This document shows, piece by piece, positions 37,285-46,275 of a DNA stretch of 64,000 bases. Source of the DNA: Leucobacter sp042726155 (GTDB lineage Bacteria; Actinomycetota; Actinomycetes; Actinomycetales; Microbacteriaceae); assembly GCF_042726155.1 (NCBI RefSeq), contig NZ_JBHXHV010000001.1, positions 1,054,001 through 1,118,000 of the forward strand, read 5' to 3'. The position numbers were made by a program, and so were the translations under genes. The number at the start of each line of letters is the position of its first letter. The first letter of the stretch is position 1. The notes beneath the pieces are model-generated. The model searched no databases. It saw nothing but the letters and a program-made list of their open reading frames with translations, and had not been told where the DNA came from.

Positions 37285-37287
37285 GCC

Positions 37288-38385
37288 GTGATTATTCTGA
37301 TTCCGGCATACGAACCGAGCACACGACTCGTTTCGCTCGTGCGTGAGCTGCGATGCGCAGACACAGGTGAACCGCCCGCGGACATCTGGGTGATTGATGA
37401 TGGCTCGGGGCCAGCATTCGATCGCGTGTTCGAGGACGTCGCCGAAGTGGGCGCACAGGTCACCCGATTCGATACCAACCGGGGAAAGGGGGCCACGCTC
37501 AAGGCGGGGTTCGCCGCCGCTCAGCGCGAGCAACCCGGGTCGCCAGTTGTCACGGCCGATGCCGACGGTCAGCACACCGTCGCTGACATACTGCGTGTCG
37601 TGGAGGGCACGGCGCGCTCGGTCGCCAACACTGGCGAGACGGCCCCGCTGCTGCTGGGTTGTCGTGGTTTCGATGGCGACGTGCCCGTGCGAAGCCGGTT
37701 CGGCAACGCGGTATCACGGTGGCTTTTCCGAGCCGTTGCCGGCTGGCCGCTCTCCGATACGCAAACCGGACTCCGCGGGGTGCCCGCGGCGATGCTGCCC
37801 TGGCTGGCCGAGGTGCCGGGGGAGCGATTCGAATACGAGCAGATCGTATTGCTGCGGTTACGGGGTGCGGGGTTCACGGCTCGCGAGATCCCGATCGATA
37901 CGGTCTATCTTGATGACAATGGCAGCAGCCATTTTCGGCCCGTGCTCGACTCACTGCGTGTGATGCTTCCGGTGCTGCTGTTTGCACTCTCGTCGCTGTC
38001 GGCATTCGTCATCGACACAATCGCGCTAGTCATATTGCAGGCGCTCACGGGTGCGCTGGTACCGTCGATCATTGCTGCGCGCGTGTTGAGTGCGGGGATG
38101 AACTTCGCGGTGAACCGGCGACTGGTGTTCGCGCGAACCGGGGGAGCGGAGCTCCGTAGGCAAGTAGTTCAGTACGTTGGGCTGGCCGCCGTGCTGCTCG
38201 CCTCGAATATTGTCTGGATGTCGTTTCTTACTGAACACGGGGTGCCGCTGTGGCTCGCCAAGGTCGTCACCGAGGGGGTGCTCTTCATACTGAGCTACCG
38301 AGTGCAGCGGGCCGCGATATTCAGGGCGCCGAGCGCCGAAGTATCCGCCAGGAGCATTGCCAAACCCAGGCAACACGCCGTATAG
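37288..38385 (+). CDS. Family-2 glycosyltransferase fused to a GtrA-like membrane domain
   Basis: The 365-residue protein starts at GTG (MIILIPAYEPSTRLVSLVRE). Residues 1-225 form a GT-A glycosyltransferase of the DPM1 type, with WVIDDGSG, FDTNRGKGATLKAG and VVTADADGQHT. From about 230 on, four hydrophobic helices and AGMNFAVNRRLVFAR are the GtrA domain, which flips or accepts undecaprenyl-linked sugars. The fusion suggests transfer of a sugar to a lipid carrier and movement across the membrane in one chain. The rpsL promoter -10 box overlaps its stop codon. Confidence 0.87.
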   Translation: MIILIPAYEPSTRLVSLVRELRCADTGEPPADIWVIDDGSGPAFDRVFEDVAEVGAQVTRFDTNRGKGATLKAGFAAAQREQPGSPVVTADADGQHTVADILRVVEGTARSVANTGETAPLLLGCRGFDGDVPVRSRFGNAVSRWLFRAVAGWPLSDTQTGLRGVPAAMLPWLAEVPGERFEYEQIVLLRLRGAGFTAREIPIDTVYLDDNGSSHFRPVLDSLRVMLPVLLFALSSLSAFVIDTIALVILQALTGALVPSIIAARVLSAGMNFAVNRRLVFARTGGAELRRQVVQYVGLAAVLLASNIVWMSFLTEHGVPLWLAKVVTEGVLFILSYRVQRAAIFRAPSAEVSARSIAKPRQHAV

Positions 38386-38386
38386 T
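38357..38386 (+). promoter_or_regulatory. rpsL operon promoter overlapping the upstream gene's end
   Basis: TTGCCA (38357-38362), 18 bases, TATAGT (38381-38386). The -10 covers the TAG stop of the glycosyltransferase gene at 38383-38385. The predicted leader is about 210 bases. Confidence 0.65.
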
Positions 38387-38499
38387 TATCTGTTGGTGTG
38401 TTCCACCGATTCAGTCGTGCCTGCACGTTGGTTCGAGGGACTGCGCCCCAGGGTCGGACGCTTCGCAAGAAGTGGGCCCCCACGGCATACCTGCACTCG

Positions 38500-38517
38500 G
38501 TTTCACCCCGGTGAAAC
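38500..38517 (+). other. Small hairpin in the rpsL leader
   Basis: GTTTCACC and GGTGAAAC form a perfect 8-bp stem with a 2-base loop about 85 bases before rpsL. It may influence leader folding. Confidence 0.35.
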
Positions 38518-38602
38518 AGCAGGTCCGCGGTCGCGCAAGCGATCGTACATGCTCATCCATTGAAGCATTCCTGTCACCGTGCAGGACAAATGAGGAGAAC
38601 TA

Positions 38603-38974
38603 TTGCCTACCATTCAGCAGTTGGTTCGGAAGGGCCGGACGCCGAAGGTCACTAAGACCAAGGCTCCCGCTCTGAAGGCGAACCCGCAGCAGGCTGGCGT
38701 ATGCACCCGTGTGTACACCACCACCCCCAAGAAGCCGAACTCGGCGATGCGTAAGGTCGCTCGTGTGAAGCTCCGCAACGGCACCGAGGTCACCGCCTAC
38801 ATTCCGGGCGAGGGCCACAACCTGCAGGAGCACTCGCTGGTGCTCGTGCGCGGTGGTCGTGTGAAGGATCTCCCCGGTGTTCGTTACAAGATCGTGCGCG
38901 GCGCGCTCGACACGCAGGCGGTCAAGGATCGCCAGCAGGCTCGTAGCCGCTACGGTGCAAAGAAGGTGAAGTAA
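38603..38974 (+). CDS. rpsL: 30S ribosomal protein S12
   Basis: The 123-residue protein starts at TTG 38603 (MPTIQQLVRKGRTPK) after TGAGGAGA. YTTTPKKPNSAMRKVARV keeps Lys43, so the streptomycin-sensitive form is present. It lies in the decoding centre of the small subunit. The stop overlaps the rpsG start (TAATG). Confidence 0.99.
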   Translation: MPTIQQLVRKGRTPKVTKTKAPALKANPQQAGVCTRVYTTTPKKPNSAMRKVARVKLRNGTEVTAYIPGEGHNLQEHSLVLVRGGRVKDLPGVRYKIVRGALDTQAVKDRQQARSRYGAKKVK

Positions 38975-39444
38975 TGCCCCGTAAAGGTCCCGCTCCCAAG
39001 CGCCCCGTCGTCGCTGATCCCGTCTACGGTTCGCCCGTAGTCAGCCAGCTCGTCAACAAGATTCTCCTCGACGGCAAGAAGGGTCTCGCAGAGCGCATCG
39101 TTTACGGTGCACTCGAGGCCGTTGCCGCGAAGTCCGATCAAGACGCTGTCACGGTTCTCAAGAAGGCGCTCGACAACGTGCGCCCCACGCTTGAGGTCCG
39201 TTCACGCCGCGTTGGCGGCAGCACCTACCAGGTGCCCGTTGAGGTCAAGCCTCACCGTGCGAACACGCTCGCCCTTCGCTGGCTCACCAGCTACGCGAAG
39301 GCTCGTCGTGAGAACTCGATGACCGACCGCCTCACCAACGAGATCCTCGACGCATCCAACGGCCTGGGTGCCGCTGTGAAGCGTCGTGAGGACACTCACA
39401 AGATGGCTGAGTCGAACCGCGCGTTCGCTCACTACCGCTGGTAG
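38974..39444 (+). CDS. rpsG: 30S ribosomal protein S7
   Basis: The 156-residue protein MPRKGPAPKRPVVADPVYGS organises the 3' domain of 16S rRNA. Features are KALDNVRPTLEVRSRRVGG and ENSMTDRLTNEILDA. It overlaps rpsL by one base, so both are translated together. fusA follows after 137 bases. Confidence 0.99.
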   Translation: MPRKGPAPKRPVVADPVYGSPVVSQLVNKILLDGKKGLAERIVYGALEAVAAKSDQDAVTVLKKALDNVRPTLEVRSRRVGGSTYQVPVEVKPHRANTLALRWLTSYAKARRENSMTDRLTNEILDASNGLGAAVKRREDTHKMAESNRAFAHYRW

Positions 39445-39581
39445 AACCATTGTGGTGGGTCGGTGCGCTCTGCGCGTATCGGCCCACCGCGCCCGGGGCA
39501 TCGCCTCGCGACTCCGACTGAGCTTTCTGCTTTTCGAGTCAAAACTTCCGAAACTTCACCCCCACCCCGGAGGAGAACCCT

Positions 39582-41696
39582 GTGGCACAAGACGTGCTCA
39601 CCGACCTGAGTAAGGTCCGCAACATCGGCATCATGGCCCACATTGATGCCGGCAAGACCACCACCACCGAGCGCATCCTGTTCTACACGGGTGTCAACCA
39701 CAAGCTGGGTGAGACGCACGACGGTGCATCGACCACTGACTGGATGGAGCAGGAGAAGGAGCGCGGTATCACCATTACCAGCGCCGCCGTCACTTGCTTC
39801 TGGAATAAGCACCAGGTCAACATCATCGATACGCCCGGCCACGTTGACTTCACCGTTGAGGTGGAGCGTTCGCTCCGCGTGCTCGACGGCGCAGTCGCTG
39901 TGTTCGACGGCAAGGAGGGCGTTGAGCCCCAGTCGGAGACCGTGTGGCGTCAGGCAGACAAGTACGGCGTGCCGCGCATCTGCTTCGTCAACAAGATGGA
40001 CAAGATGGGCGCCGACTTCTACTTCACGGTCGACACCATCGTCAGCCGCTTGGGCGCGAAGCCGCTCGTTATGCAGCTGCCCATCGGCTCTGAGTCTGAC
40101 TTCATCGGCGTTGTCGATCTGCTCTCGATGAAGGCATTCGTCTGGGAAGGCGACTCCAAGGGTGACGTTTCCCTGGGTGCCGCTTACGAAACGCAGGAGA
40201 TTCCCGCTGACCTCCAGGCCAAGGCCGAGGAGTACCGCGCGAAGCTCGTCGAGACCGTCGCCGAAACCGATGATGCGCTGCTCGAGAAGTACTTCGCGGG
40301 CGAGGAGCTCTCGATTGAAGAGCTCAAGGGCGGCATCCGTAAGCTCGTTGTGAACAACGAGATCTACCCGGTCTACTGCGGCTCGGCCTTCAAGAACCGC
40401 GGCATCCAGCCGATGCTCGACGCGGTCGTCGACTTCCTCCCGAACCCGCTCGACGTGGGCTCGATCGAGGCTCACGACCCCCGCGATGAGTCGATCGTCA
40501 TCGAGCGCAAGCCGTCAGCTGACGACCCGTTCTCGGCGCTCGCGTTCAAGATTGCCGTGCACCCGTTCTTCGGGCGTCTCACCTACGTGCGCGTCTACTC
40601 CGGCAGCATCCCCTCCGGCACCCAGGTCGTCAACTCGACCAAGGGTAAGAAGGAGCGCATCGGCAAGATCTTCCAGATGCACGCCAACAAGGAGATCCCG
40701 GTCGATGAGCTCAACGCTGGCAACATCTACGCCGTTATCGGCCTGAAGGACACCACCACCGGTGACACCCTCTCCGATTCGGCGAAGCAGGTTGTGCTTG
40801 AGTCGATGACCTTCCCGGAGCCCGTGATCGAGGTGGCCATCGAGCCGAAGACCAAGAGCGACCAGGAAAAGCTGGGCGTCGCGATCCAGAAGCTCGCCGA
40901 AGAGGATCCCACGTTCCGCGTGAGCCTCAACGCCGAGACGGGTCAGACCGTTATCGCCGGCATGGGCGAGCTGCACCTCGACATCCTTGTCGATCGCATG
41001 AAGCGCGAGTTCAACGTCGAGGCAAACGTGGGCAAGCCCCAGGTTGCGTACCGCGAGACGATTCGTCGCGAGGTGCCGAAGTACGACTACACCCACAAGA
41101 AGCAGACCGGTGGTTCGGGTCAGTTCGCGAAGGTGCAGATCGCAATCGCTCCGCTCGAGACCGACGACGACAAGGTGTACCTGTTCGAGGACAAGGTCAC
41201 CGGTGGTCGCGTTCCGCGCGAGTACATCCCGTCGGTTGACGCTGGCATCCAGGACGCCATGCAGTACGGCATCCTGGCTGGCTTCCCCGTGGTCAACGTT
41301 CGTGCCCAGCTGCTCGACGGCCAGTACCACGACGTCGACTCCTCGGAGATGGCGTTCAAGATCGCCGGCTCCATGGCGTTCAAGGAAGCCGCCCGTCTGG
41401 CGCAGCCCGTGCTGCTCGAACCGCTTATGGCGGTCGAGGTGCGTACTCCTGAGGAGTACATGGGCGACGTCATCGGCGATCTGAACTCGCGTCGCGGTCA
41501 GATCCAGTCGATGGAAGATGCAAGTGGTGTGAAGGTCATTCGTGCCCTCGTGCCGCTGTCTGAAATGTTCGGGTACATCGGCGACCTCCGGTCGAAGACC
41601 AGTGGTCGTGCCGTGTTCTCGATGACCTTCGATTCCTACGCCGAGGTTCCCAAGGCCGTGGCTGAAGAGATCATTCAGAAGGCCAAGGGCGAGTAA
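39582..41696 (+). CDS. fusA: Elongation factor G
   Basis: The 704-residue GTPase drives ribosomal translocation. The start is GTG 39582 with GGAGGAG a few bases upstream. GTP-binding motifs are AHIDAGKTTTTERIL, the switch-2 DTPGHVDF and FVNKMDK. The later domains include GMGELHLDILVDRMKREFNVE and the C-terminal domain ending PKAVAEEIIQKAKGE. It is the regular rather than the mitochondrial-like paralogue. tuf follows after 162 bases. Confidence 0.98.
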   Translation: MAQDVLTDLSKVRNIGIMAHIDAGKTTTTERILFYTGVNHKLGETHDGASTTDWMEQEKERGITITSAAVTCFWNKHQVNIIDTPGHVDFTVEVERSLRVLDGAVAVFDGKEGVEPQSETVWRQADKYGVPRICFVNKMDKMGADFYFTVDTIVSRLGAKPLVMQLPIGSESDFIGVVDLLSMKAFVWEGDSKGDVSLGAAYETQEIPADLQAKAEEYRAKLVETVAETDDALLEKYFAGEELSIEELKGGIRKLVVNNEIYPVYCGSAFKNRGIQPMLDAVVDFLPNPLDVGSIEAHDPRDESIVIERKPSADDPFSALAFKIAVHPFFGRLTYVRVYSGSIPSGTQVVNSTKGKKERIGKIFQMHANKEIPVDELNAGNIYAVIGLKDTTTGDTLSDSAKQVVLESMTFPEPVIEVAIEPKTKSDQEKLGVAIQKLAEEDPTFRVSLNAETGQTVIAGMGELHLDILVDRMKREFNVEANVGKPQVAYRETIRREVPKYDYTHKKQTGGSGQFAKVQIAIAPLETDDDKVYLFEDKVTGGRVPREYIPSVDAGIQDAMQYGILAGFPVVNVRAQLLDGQYHDVDSSEMAFKIAGSMAFKEAARLAQPVLLEPLMAVEVRTPEEYMGDVIGDLNSRRGQIQSMEDASGVKVIRALVPLSEMFGYIGDLRSKTSGRAVFSMTFDSYAEVPKAVAEEIIQKAKGE

Positions 41697-41858
41697 TATC
41701 GTCCGCCGGTCGGCGGTGGTGCGTTGCATCGCCGCCGACCGAACAGCTCAGGTCGCGATCACAGCGCTGAGCTTGTAACATAGTGACACCAACCCCGTAT
41801 TCGTGTCCTCCGAAACCGTCGGAGGAAAACGGTACTCGACGTCCTGAGGAGGACCATA

Positions 41859-43052
41859 GTGGCGAAGGCCAAGTTCGAGCGGACCAAGCCGCACGTAAAC
41901 ATCGGAACGATCGGTCACGTTGACCACGGCAAGACGACTCTTACCGCGGCAATCTCGAAGACCCTCGCCGACAAGTTCCCGTCAGACGTGAACGTGCAGC
42001 GCGACTTCGACACGATCGACTCCGCTCCTGAGGAGCGCCAGCGCGGCATCACCATCAACATCTCGCACGTTGAGTACGAGACTGACAAGCGTCACTACGC
42101 TCACGTTGATGCCCCCGGTCACGCTGACTACATCAAGAACATGATCACCGGTGCTGCTCAGATGGACGGCGCGATCCTCGTGGTTGCGGCGACCGACGGC
42201 ATGATGGCGCAGACCAAGGAGCACATCCTGCTCGCCAAGCAGGTCGGCGTGCCGTACCTGATGGTTGCGCTGAACAAGAGCGACATGGTCGACGACGAGG
42301 AAATCCTCGAGCTCGTCGAGATGGAGGTCCGCGAGGAACTCTCCAAGCAGGGTTACCCGGGAGACGACGTCCCCGTGATCCGCGTGTCGGGCTACGAGGC
42401 GCTCCAGGGCACCGAGAAGTGGGTCGACTCGATCGTTGAGCTCATGGAGGCCGTGGATTCCAGCATCCCCGATCCCGTGCGCGACAAGGACAAGCCGTTC
42501 CTGATGCCCGTTGAGGACGTCTTCACGATCACCGGTCGTGGCACCGTCGTCACCGGTCGCGCCGAGCGCGGCACGCTGAAGATCAACTCTGAGGTCGAGA
42601 TCGTGGGTCTGCGTCCGACGCAGAAGACCACCGTCACCGGCATCGAGATGTTCCACAAGCAGCTCGACGAGGCATGGGCCGGCGAGAACTGTGGCCTGCT
42701 GCTCCGCGGCACCAAGCGTGAGGACGTCGAGCGCGGTCAGGTCGTTGTGGCCCCCGGTTCGATCACCCCGCACACCAAGTTCGAGGGCACCGCCTACATC
42801 TTGAAGAAGGATGAGGGTGGCCGTCACAACCCGTTCGAGACGAACTACCGTCCGCAGTTCTACTTCCGTACGACTGACGTGACCGGTGTTATCACTCTCC
42901 CCGAGGACAAGCCGATGGTTATGCCCGGCGACACCACGGACATGGTCGTTGAGCTGATCCAGCCCATCGCTATGGAAGAGGGCCTCGGCTTCGCGATCCG
43001 TGAGGGTGGCCGCACCGTCGGCGCCGGCACGGTGACCAAGGTCGTCGAGTAA
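41859..43052 (+). CDS. tuf: Elongation factor Tu
   Basis: The 397-residue GTPase delivers aminoacyl-tRNA to the ribosome. It starts at GTG 41859 after GAGGAGG. GHVDHGKTTLTAAI, DAPGHADYIKNM and LNKSDMVDD bind GTP. In the segment after strand 4 it reads ATDGMMAQTKEH where most EF-Tu have ATDGPMPQTREH, an uncommon variation. The C-terminal domain ends FAIREGGRTVGAGTVTKVVE. A strong terminator follows. Confidence 0.98.
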   Translation: MAKAKFERTKPHVNIGTIGHVDHGKTTLTAAISKTLADKFPSDVNVQRDFDTIDSAPEERQRGITINISHVEYETDKRHYAHVDAPGHADYIKNMITGAAQMDGAILVVAATDGMMAQTKEHILLAKQVGVPYLMVALNKSDMVDDEEILELVEMEVREELSKQGYPGDDVPVIRVSGYEALQGTEKWVDSIVELMEAVDSSIPDPVRDKDKPFLMPVEDVFTITGRGTVVTGRAERGTLKINSEVEIVGLRPTQKTTVTGIEMFHKQLDEAWAGENCGLLLRGTKREDVERGQVVVAPGSITPHTKFEGTAYILKKDEGGRHNPFETNYRPQFYFRTTDVTGVITLPEDKPMVMPGDTTDMVVELIQPIAMEEGLGFAIREGGRTVGAGTVTKVVE

Positions 43053-43098
43053 GTCTCGAAGTAACACTCGTACTCACTGGCTTCACGGCCGAGTACAG

Positions 43099-43128
43099 GA
43101 ACCCCCGGGGATTCATCCCCGGGGGTTC
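43099..43128 (+). terminator. Hairpin after tuf
   Basis: Perfect 13-bp stem, GAACCCCCGGGGA (43099-43111) and TCCCCGGGGGTTC (43116-43128), with a TTCA loop, 46 bases after the stop. It ends the rpsL-tuf unit. Confidence 0.85.
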
Positions 43129-43244
43129 TCCCGTTTCCGGCCCGCATGCGCGCGGCCTCCGCTCACGCGCAGGGTCGTGGCGGTATTCTCGAAGCTGATT
43201 CACGCTCGATGTCACCAGACTCAGGCGAACCGGAGGGAGTCCAC

Positions 43245-45044
43245 GTGCCGCAGACCGTCGCGGGCCGCATCGCCCATTTCATGCGACAGTATGGCGTGCT
43301 CTTCATCGCTGATGTGGCGGCTTGGGGTGTCGGCATTCTCGCGGCCCTCGTGTTGCGGTTCGACTTCAACCTGACGCGAATCCACTGGGGATGGACGCTC
43401 ACCGTTATCGGCATGACCGCTCTGTTGCAGCTCATTGTCGGCTGGCTGTTTTGGCTGTACCGTAATCGATTCCAGGTCGGCAGCTTTGACGAGGTGCGTG
43501 TGCTCGTCATGGTTGTCACCGTGGTGATGATGGTCGCCTGGCTTCTCGCGTATTTGGTCGGCTACGGCAACGGCATCCCGCGAAGCACGCTGATCATTGC
43601 TGCGCCGATTACCTTCAGCTTGATGGGCGTCGCGAGATACGTCGTGCGCCTCTACAACGAACGACAGATGATGCCGGGCGCCGAGGCGGAGCGCACTCTG
43701 CTCTACGGAGCGGGCTACCTCGGTCTGCAGACGGCGAAACGGCTGCTCACGGACGCCAAGGGTGCCGTGCTGCCTGTCGGTTTCATCGACGACGACCCGA
43801 CGAAGAGCCACCAGGAGGTGCGCGGTGTGCGCGTGCTCGGCGGCTTCGACGATCTCGCGGAGGTCGCGAGGCAGACTCGGGCTACGAAGCTCATTGTCTG
43901 CATCGGCGACGCTGACGCAGGTCTGATGCGCCGAGTCGACGAGGCTGCAAACCTCGCGGGGATGACAGCAATGGTGCTGCCGCCCCTCGACCAGATCTTG
44001 CGCAACGACTCAGTGATCTCCGACGTGCGTCAGCTCTCGATCGAGGATCTCATTGGACGCCATCCTGTGCGTCTCGAGACCGAGTCCATCGCGTCCTACC
44101 TGCAGGATCGTCGGGTGCTGGTGACGGGGGCCGGCGGATCGATCGGCTCCGAGCTCTGCCGTCAGCTTGCCCGCTTCGCCCCGCGCGAACTCATCATGCT
44201 CGACCGCGACGAGACCGCGCTCCAAGAGACGCAGATCTCGATCAGTGGACACGGTCTGCTCGACACGAACGACGTGGTGCTCGCCGACATTCGTGACGCC
44301 GGCACGCTCGAACGCCTGTTCCGTGAGCGTCGCCCCGAGGTTGTGTTCCACGCTGCCGCCCTGAAGCACCTGCCCATGCTCGAGCAGTATCCCGACGAGG
44401 CGTGGAAGACGAACGTGCTCGGGACGCTCAACGTGCTTCGCGCCGCTCAGGCCGCGGAAGTCAGTACCTTCGTCAACATCTCAACCGATAAGGCGGCGAA
44501 TCCTACGAGCGTGCTCGGGCACTCCAAACGAGTCGCCGAGAAGCTCACGGCCTGGATGGCTGAGCGAACCGGGCAGCGATACCTCTCCGTGCGCTTCGGC
44601 AACGTCATCGGCAGCCGCGGATCAATGCTGCCGACCTTCCGAGCGCTCATCGAATCCGGTGGGCCGGTAACGGTCACGCACCCAAAGGTGACGCGATTCT
44701 TCATGACGATCCCAGAAGCCTGCCAGCTCGTGGTGCAGGCGGGCGGCATTGGGCGGCCCGGCGAAGTGCTGATCCTCGATATGGGAGAGCCCGTCAGCAT
44801 TCTGGACGTGGCGAAGCGCATGATTGCGCAGTCGGGTCGCGATATCGACATCGTCTTCACCGGTCTGCGTCACGGTGAGAAGCTCCACGAAGAACTCGTC
44901 GGTGAGGGTGAGGGGGACGAGCGGCCGTTCCACCCCAAGATTTCGCACGCCCACGTCGACACCATTTCGCCGTCCGTGCTCGACCATGAGGGATGGGTTG
45001 CTCGCATGGACCTGACCGCCGAGGCAGAGGAGCGGGTGCAGTGA
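43245..45044 (+). CDS. CapD/PglF-family polysaccharide NDP-sugar dehydratase
   Basis: The 599-residue protein has four membrane helices at the N-terminus, a first Rossmann domain (LLYGAGYLGLQTAKRLL) and a second SDR domain (VLVTGAGGSIGSELCRQ). The catalytic segment is STDKAANPTSVLGHSKRVAEKL. This is the WbpM/PglF/CapD architecture, which dehydrates UDP-N-acetylglucosamine for surface glycans. I chose GTG 43245 because GGAGGGAGT precedes it; an in-frame ATG at 43209 is an alternative. The stop overlaps the next gene (GTGA). It lies between tuf and the S10 operon, an unusual place. Confidence 0.93.
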   Translation: MPQTVAGRIAHFMRQYGVLFIADVAAWGVGILAALVLRFDFNLTRIHWGWTLTVIGMTALLQLIVGWLFWLYRNRFQVGSFDEVRVLVMVVTVVMMVAWLLAYLVGYGNGIPRSTLIIAAPITFSLMGVARYVVRLYNERQMMPGAEAERTLLYGAGYLGLQTAKRLLTDAKGAVLPVGFIDDDPTKSHQEVRGVRVLGGFDDLAEVARQTRATKLIVCIGDADAGLMRRVDEAANLAGMTAMVLPPLDQILRNDSVISDVRQLSIEDLIGRHPVRLETESIASYLQDRRVLVTGAGGSIGSELCRQLARFAPRELIMLDRDETALQETQISISGHGLLDTNDVVLADIRDAGTLERLFRERRPEVVFHAAALKHLPMLEQYPDEAWKTNVLGTLNVLRAAQAAEVSTFVNISTDKAANPTSVLGHSKRVAEKLTAWMAERTGQRYLSVRFGNVIGSRGSMLPTFRALIESGGPVTVTHPKVTRFFMTIPEACQLVVQAGGIGRPGEVLILDMGEPVSILDVAKRMIAQSGRDIDIVFTGLRHGEKLHEELVGEGEGDERPFHPKISHAHVDTISPSVLDHEGWVARMDLTAEAEERVQ

Positions 45045-46126
45045 GCGCGATCGCCGCTGCTTGGCTTTCTGGCGGGATCGCGCTCGTCGCGAGCGTGGTA
45101 CTGCCGTTCGCGGTGCGGCCCTTGCTCGTGAAGCTCGGCATCATGGATGTGCCAAATGAGCGCTCGTCGCACGAACGGCCGGTGCTGCGCGGGCTCGGGC
45201 TTGCCGTGCTCATCGCGATGGTGGTCGCGGGTGTCACGGCGGTGCTGCTCTTCGTGCTTACCCCGTTTGTGTTGCCCGGATGGCAGGTATTGCTCGTTGT
45301 TGTCGTCGGCTCGTTTTGCGCCGGGCTGCTCGGTCTCGCCGAAGACCTGCGCGGGCTGAGCGTCGGGGTGCGCAGCGCGCTCCTGCTGGCGATCGCACTC
45401 GGCGCAGCTGTGGCGTTGCTGCTGACCGTGCAGACCGGGGTGAACTATGTGCCGGCCGCGGGGACTGCGTCATTCGGTTGGCCGCAGGCGACGGCGCTGC
45501 CGCTCTGGGGCGCGATACTGCTTGCCGTCTACGCCGTGCTCTTCATTTCGAGCTACATCAACGTCGCGAATTTCATGGACGGGCTCAATGGCATCAGCGG
45601 CTTTCACGGTGTGATTGCCGGTCTGACGTTTGCGGCGGCGGGGGCGGCGTTGGGGATGCCCTGGTTGCTCGCAGCCGGGTTGATCCTAGCCGCGGGATTC
45701 GCGGGATTCTTGCCGTGGAACCTTACGAAGCCGGGCGCCTTCCTTGGCGACGTGGGTAGCTACCTGCTCGGCGGGGCCGTCGCCATCACAAGCTTCGCTG
45801 CGCTCGTCGCTGGAGTGCCACTGCTCGCAACGATCGGCCCAATGGTGATTTACTTCGGCGATGTCGCAGTGACGCTGGTGAAGCGCGTTCGCGCCGGGCA
45901 CCGGTGGGACGAGCCGCACAAGGAGCACACCTACCAGCGCATCCAGCAACTCGGTTACTCGCACGTGCAGGCCTCCGGGCTCGCCGCGACGGCGACGTTG
46001 CTGACGTCAGCGCTGGGCTTGGGGTCACTCTTTACCGGGCTCGGCGGCACGATCGCGCTGTTCGCGGCGGGGCTCGTGGTGCTCGTCGGGTACCTGGCGC
46101 TGCCGAAGCTGCTGCCGCGCCGGTAG
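45041..46126 (+). CDS. WecA/MraY-family glycosyl-phosphate transferase
   Basis: The 361-residue membrane enzyme has about ten helices. It carries the Mg-binding and catalytic motifs NFMDGLNGISG, GAFLGDVGSYLLGG and DEPHKEHTYQRIQQLG. Such enzymes attach a sugar phosphate from a UDP-sugar to undecaprenyl phosphate and start a surface polymer. DVPNERSSHERPVLRG is closer to WecA/TagO than to MraY, and murein genes are absent. It is coupled to the dehydratase gene, so the two may make one lipid-linked sugar. Confidence 0.9.
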   Translation: MSAIAAAWLSGGIALVASVVLPFAVRPLLVKLGIMDVPNERSSHERPVLRGLGLAVLIAMVVAGVTAVLLFVLTPFVLPGWQVLLVVVVGSFCAGLLGLAEDLRGLSVGVRSALLLAIALGAAVALLLTVQTGVNYVPAAGTASFGWPQATALPLWGAILLAVYAVLFISSYINVANFMDGLNGISGFHGVIAGLTFAAAGAALGMPWLLAAGLILAAGFAGFLPWNLTKPGAFLGDVGSYLLGGAVAITSFAALVAGVPLLATIGPMVIYFGDVAVTLVKRVRAGHRWDEPHKEHTYQRIQQLGYSHVQASGLAATATLLTSALGLGSLFTGLGGTIALFAAGLVVLVGYLALPKLLPRR

Positions 46127-46182
46127 TGCGTGGTGGGCTCGGTGCTCGGTGCTCGCTGTGGGTTGCCCGGCGTTCTGCAAGT

Positions 46183-46254
46183 GATCCGCGTTCGGCAAGC
46201 CCGATTCGGTCAGCACGTACTTGCCCATCGCAGATAGCTTGCTGAACGCAGATC
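46183..46254 (+). terminator. Long inverted repeat downstream of the WecA-type gene
   Basis: GATCCGCGTTCGGCAAGC (46183-46200) and GCTTGCTGAACGCAGATC (46237-46254) pair at 16 of 18 positions around a 36-base loop. Similar shorter GTTCTGCAAG-like pieces lie just outside. It may end the polysaccharide transcript, though no T-run follows at once. Confidence 0.5.
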
Positions 46255-46275
46255 CCCAGCCCGCCGAAACCGGAC

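Noticed and set aside
38603..38974. Streptomycin-resistance mutation in rpsL.
   Set aside because: Lys43 and the later lysine in GGRVKDLPG are wild type.
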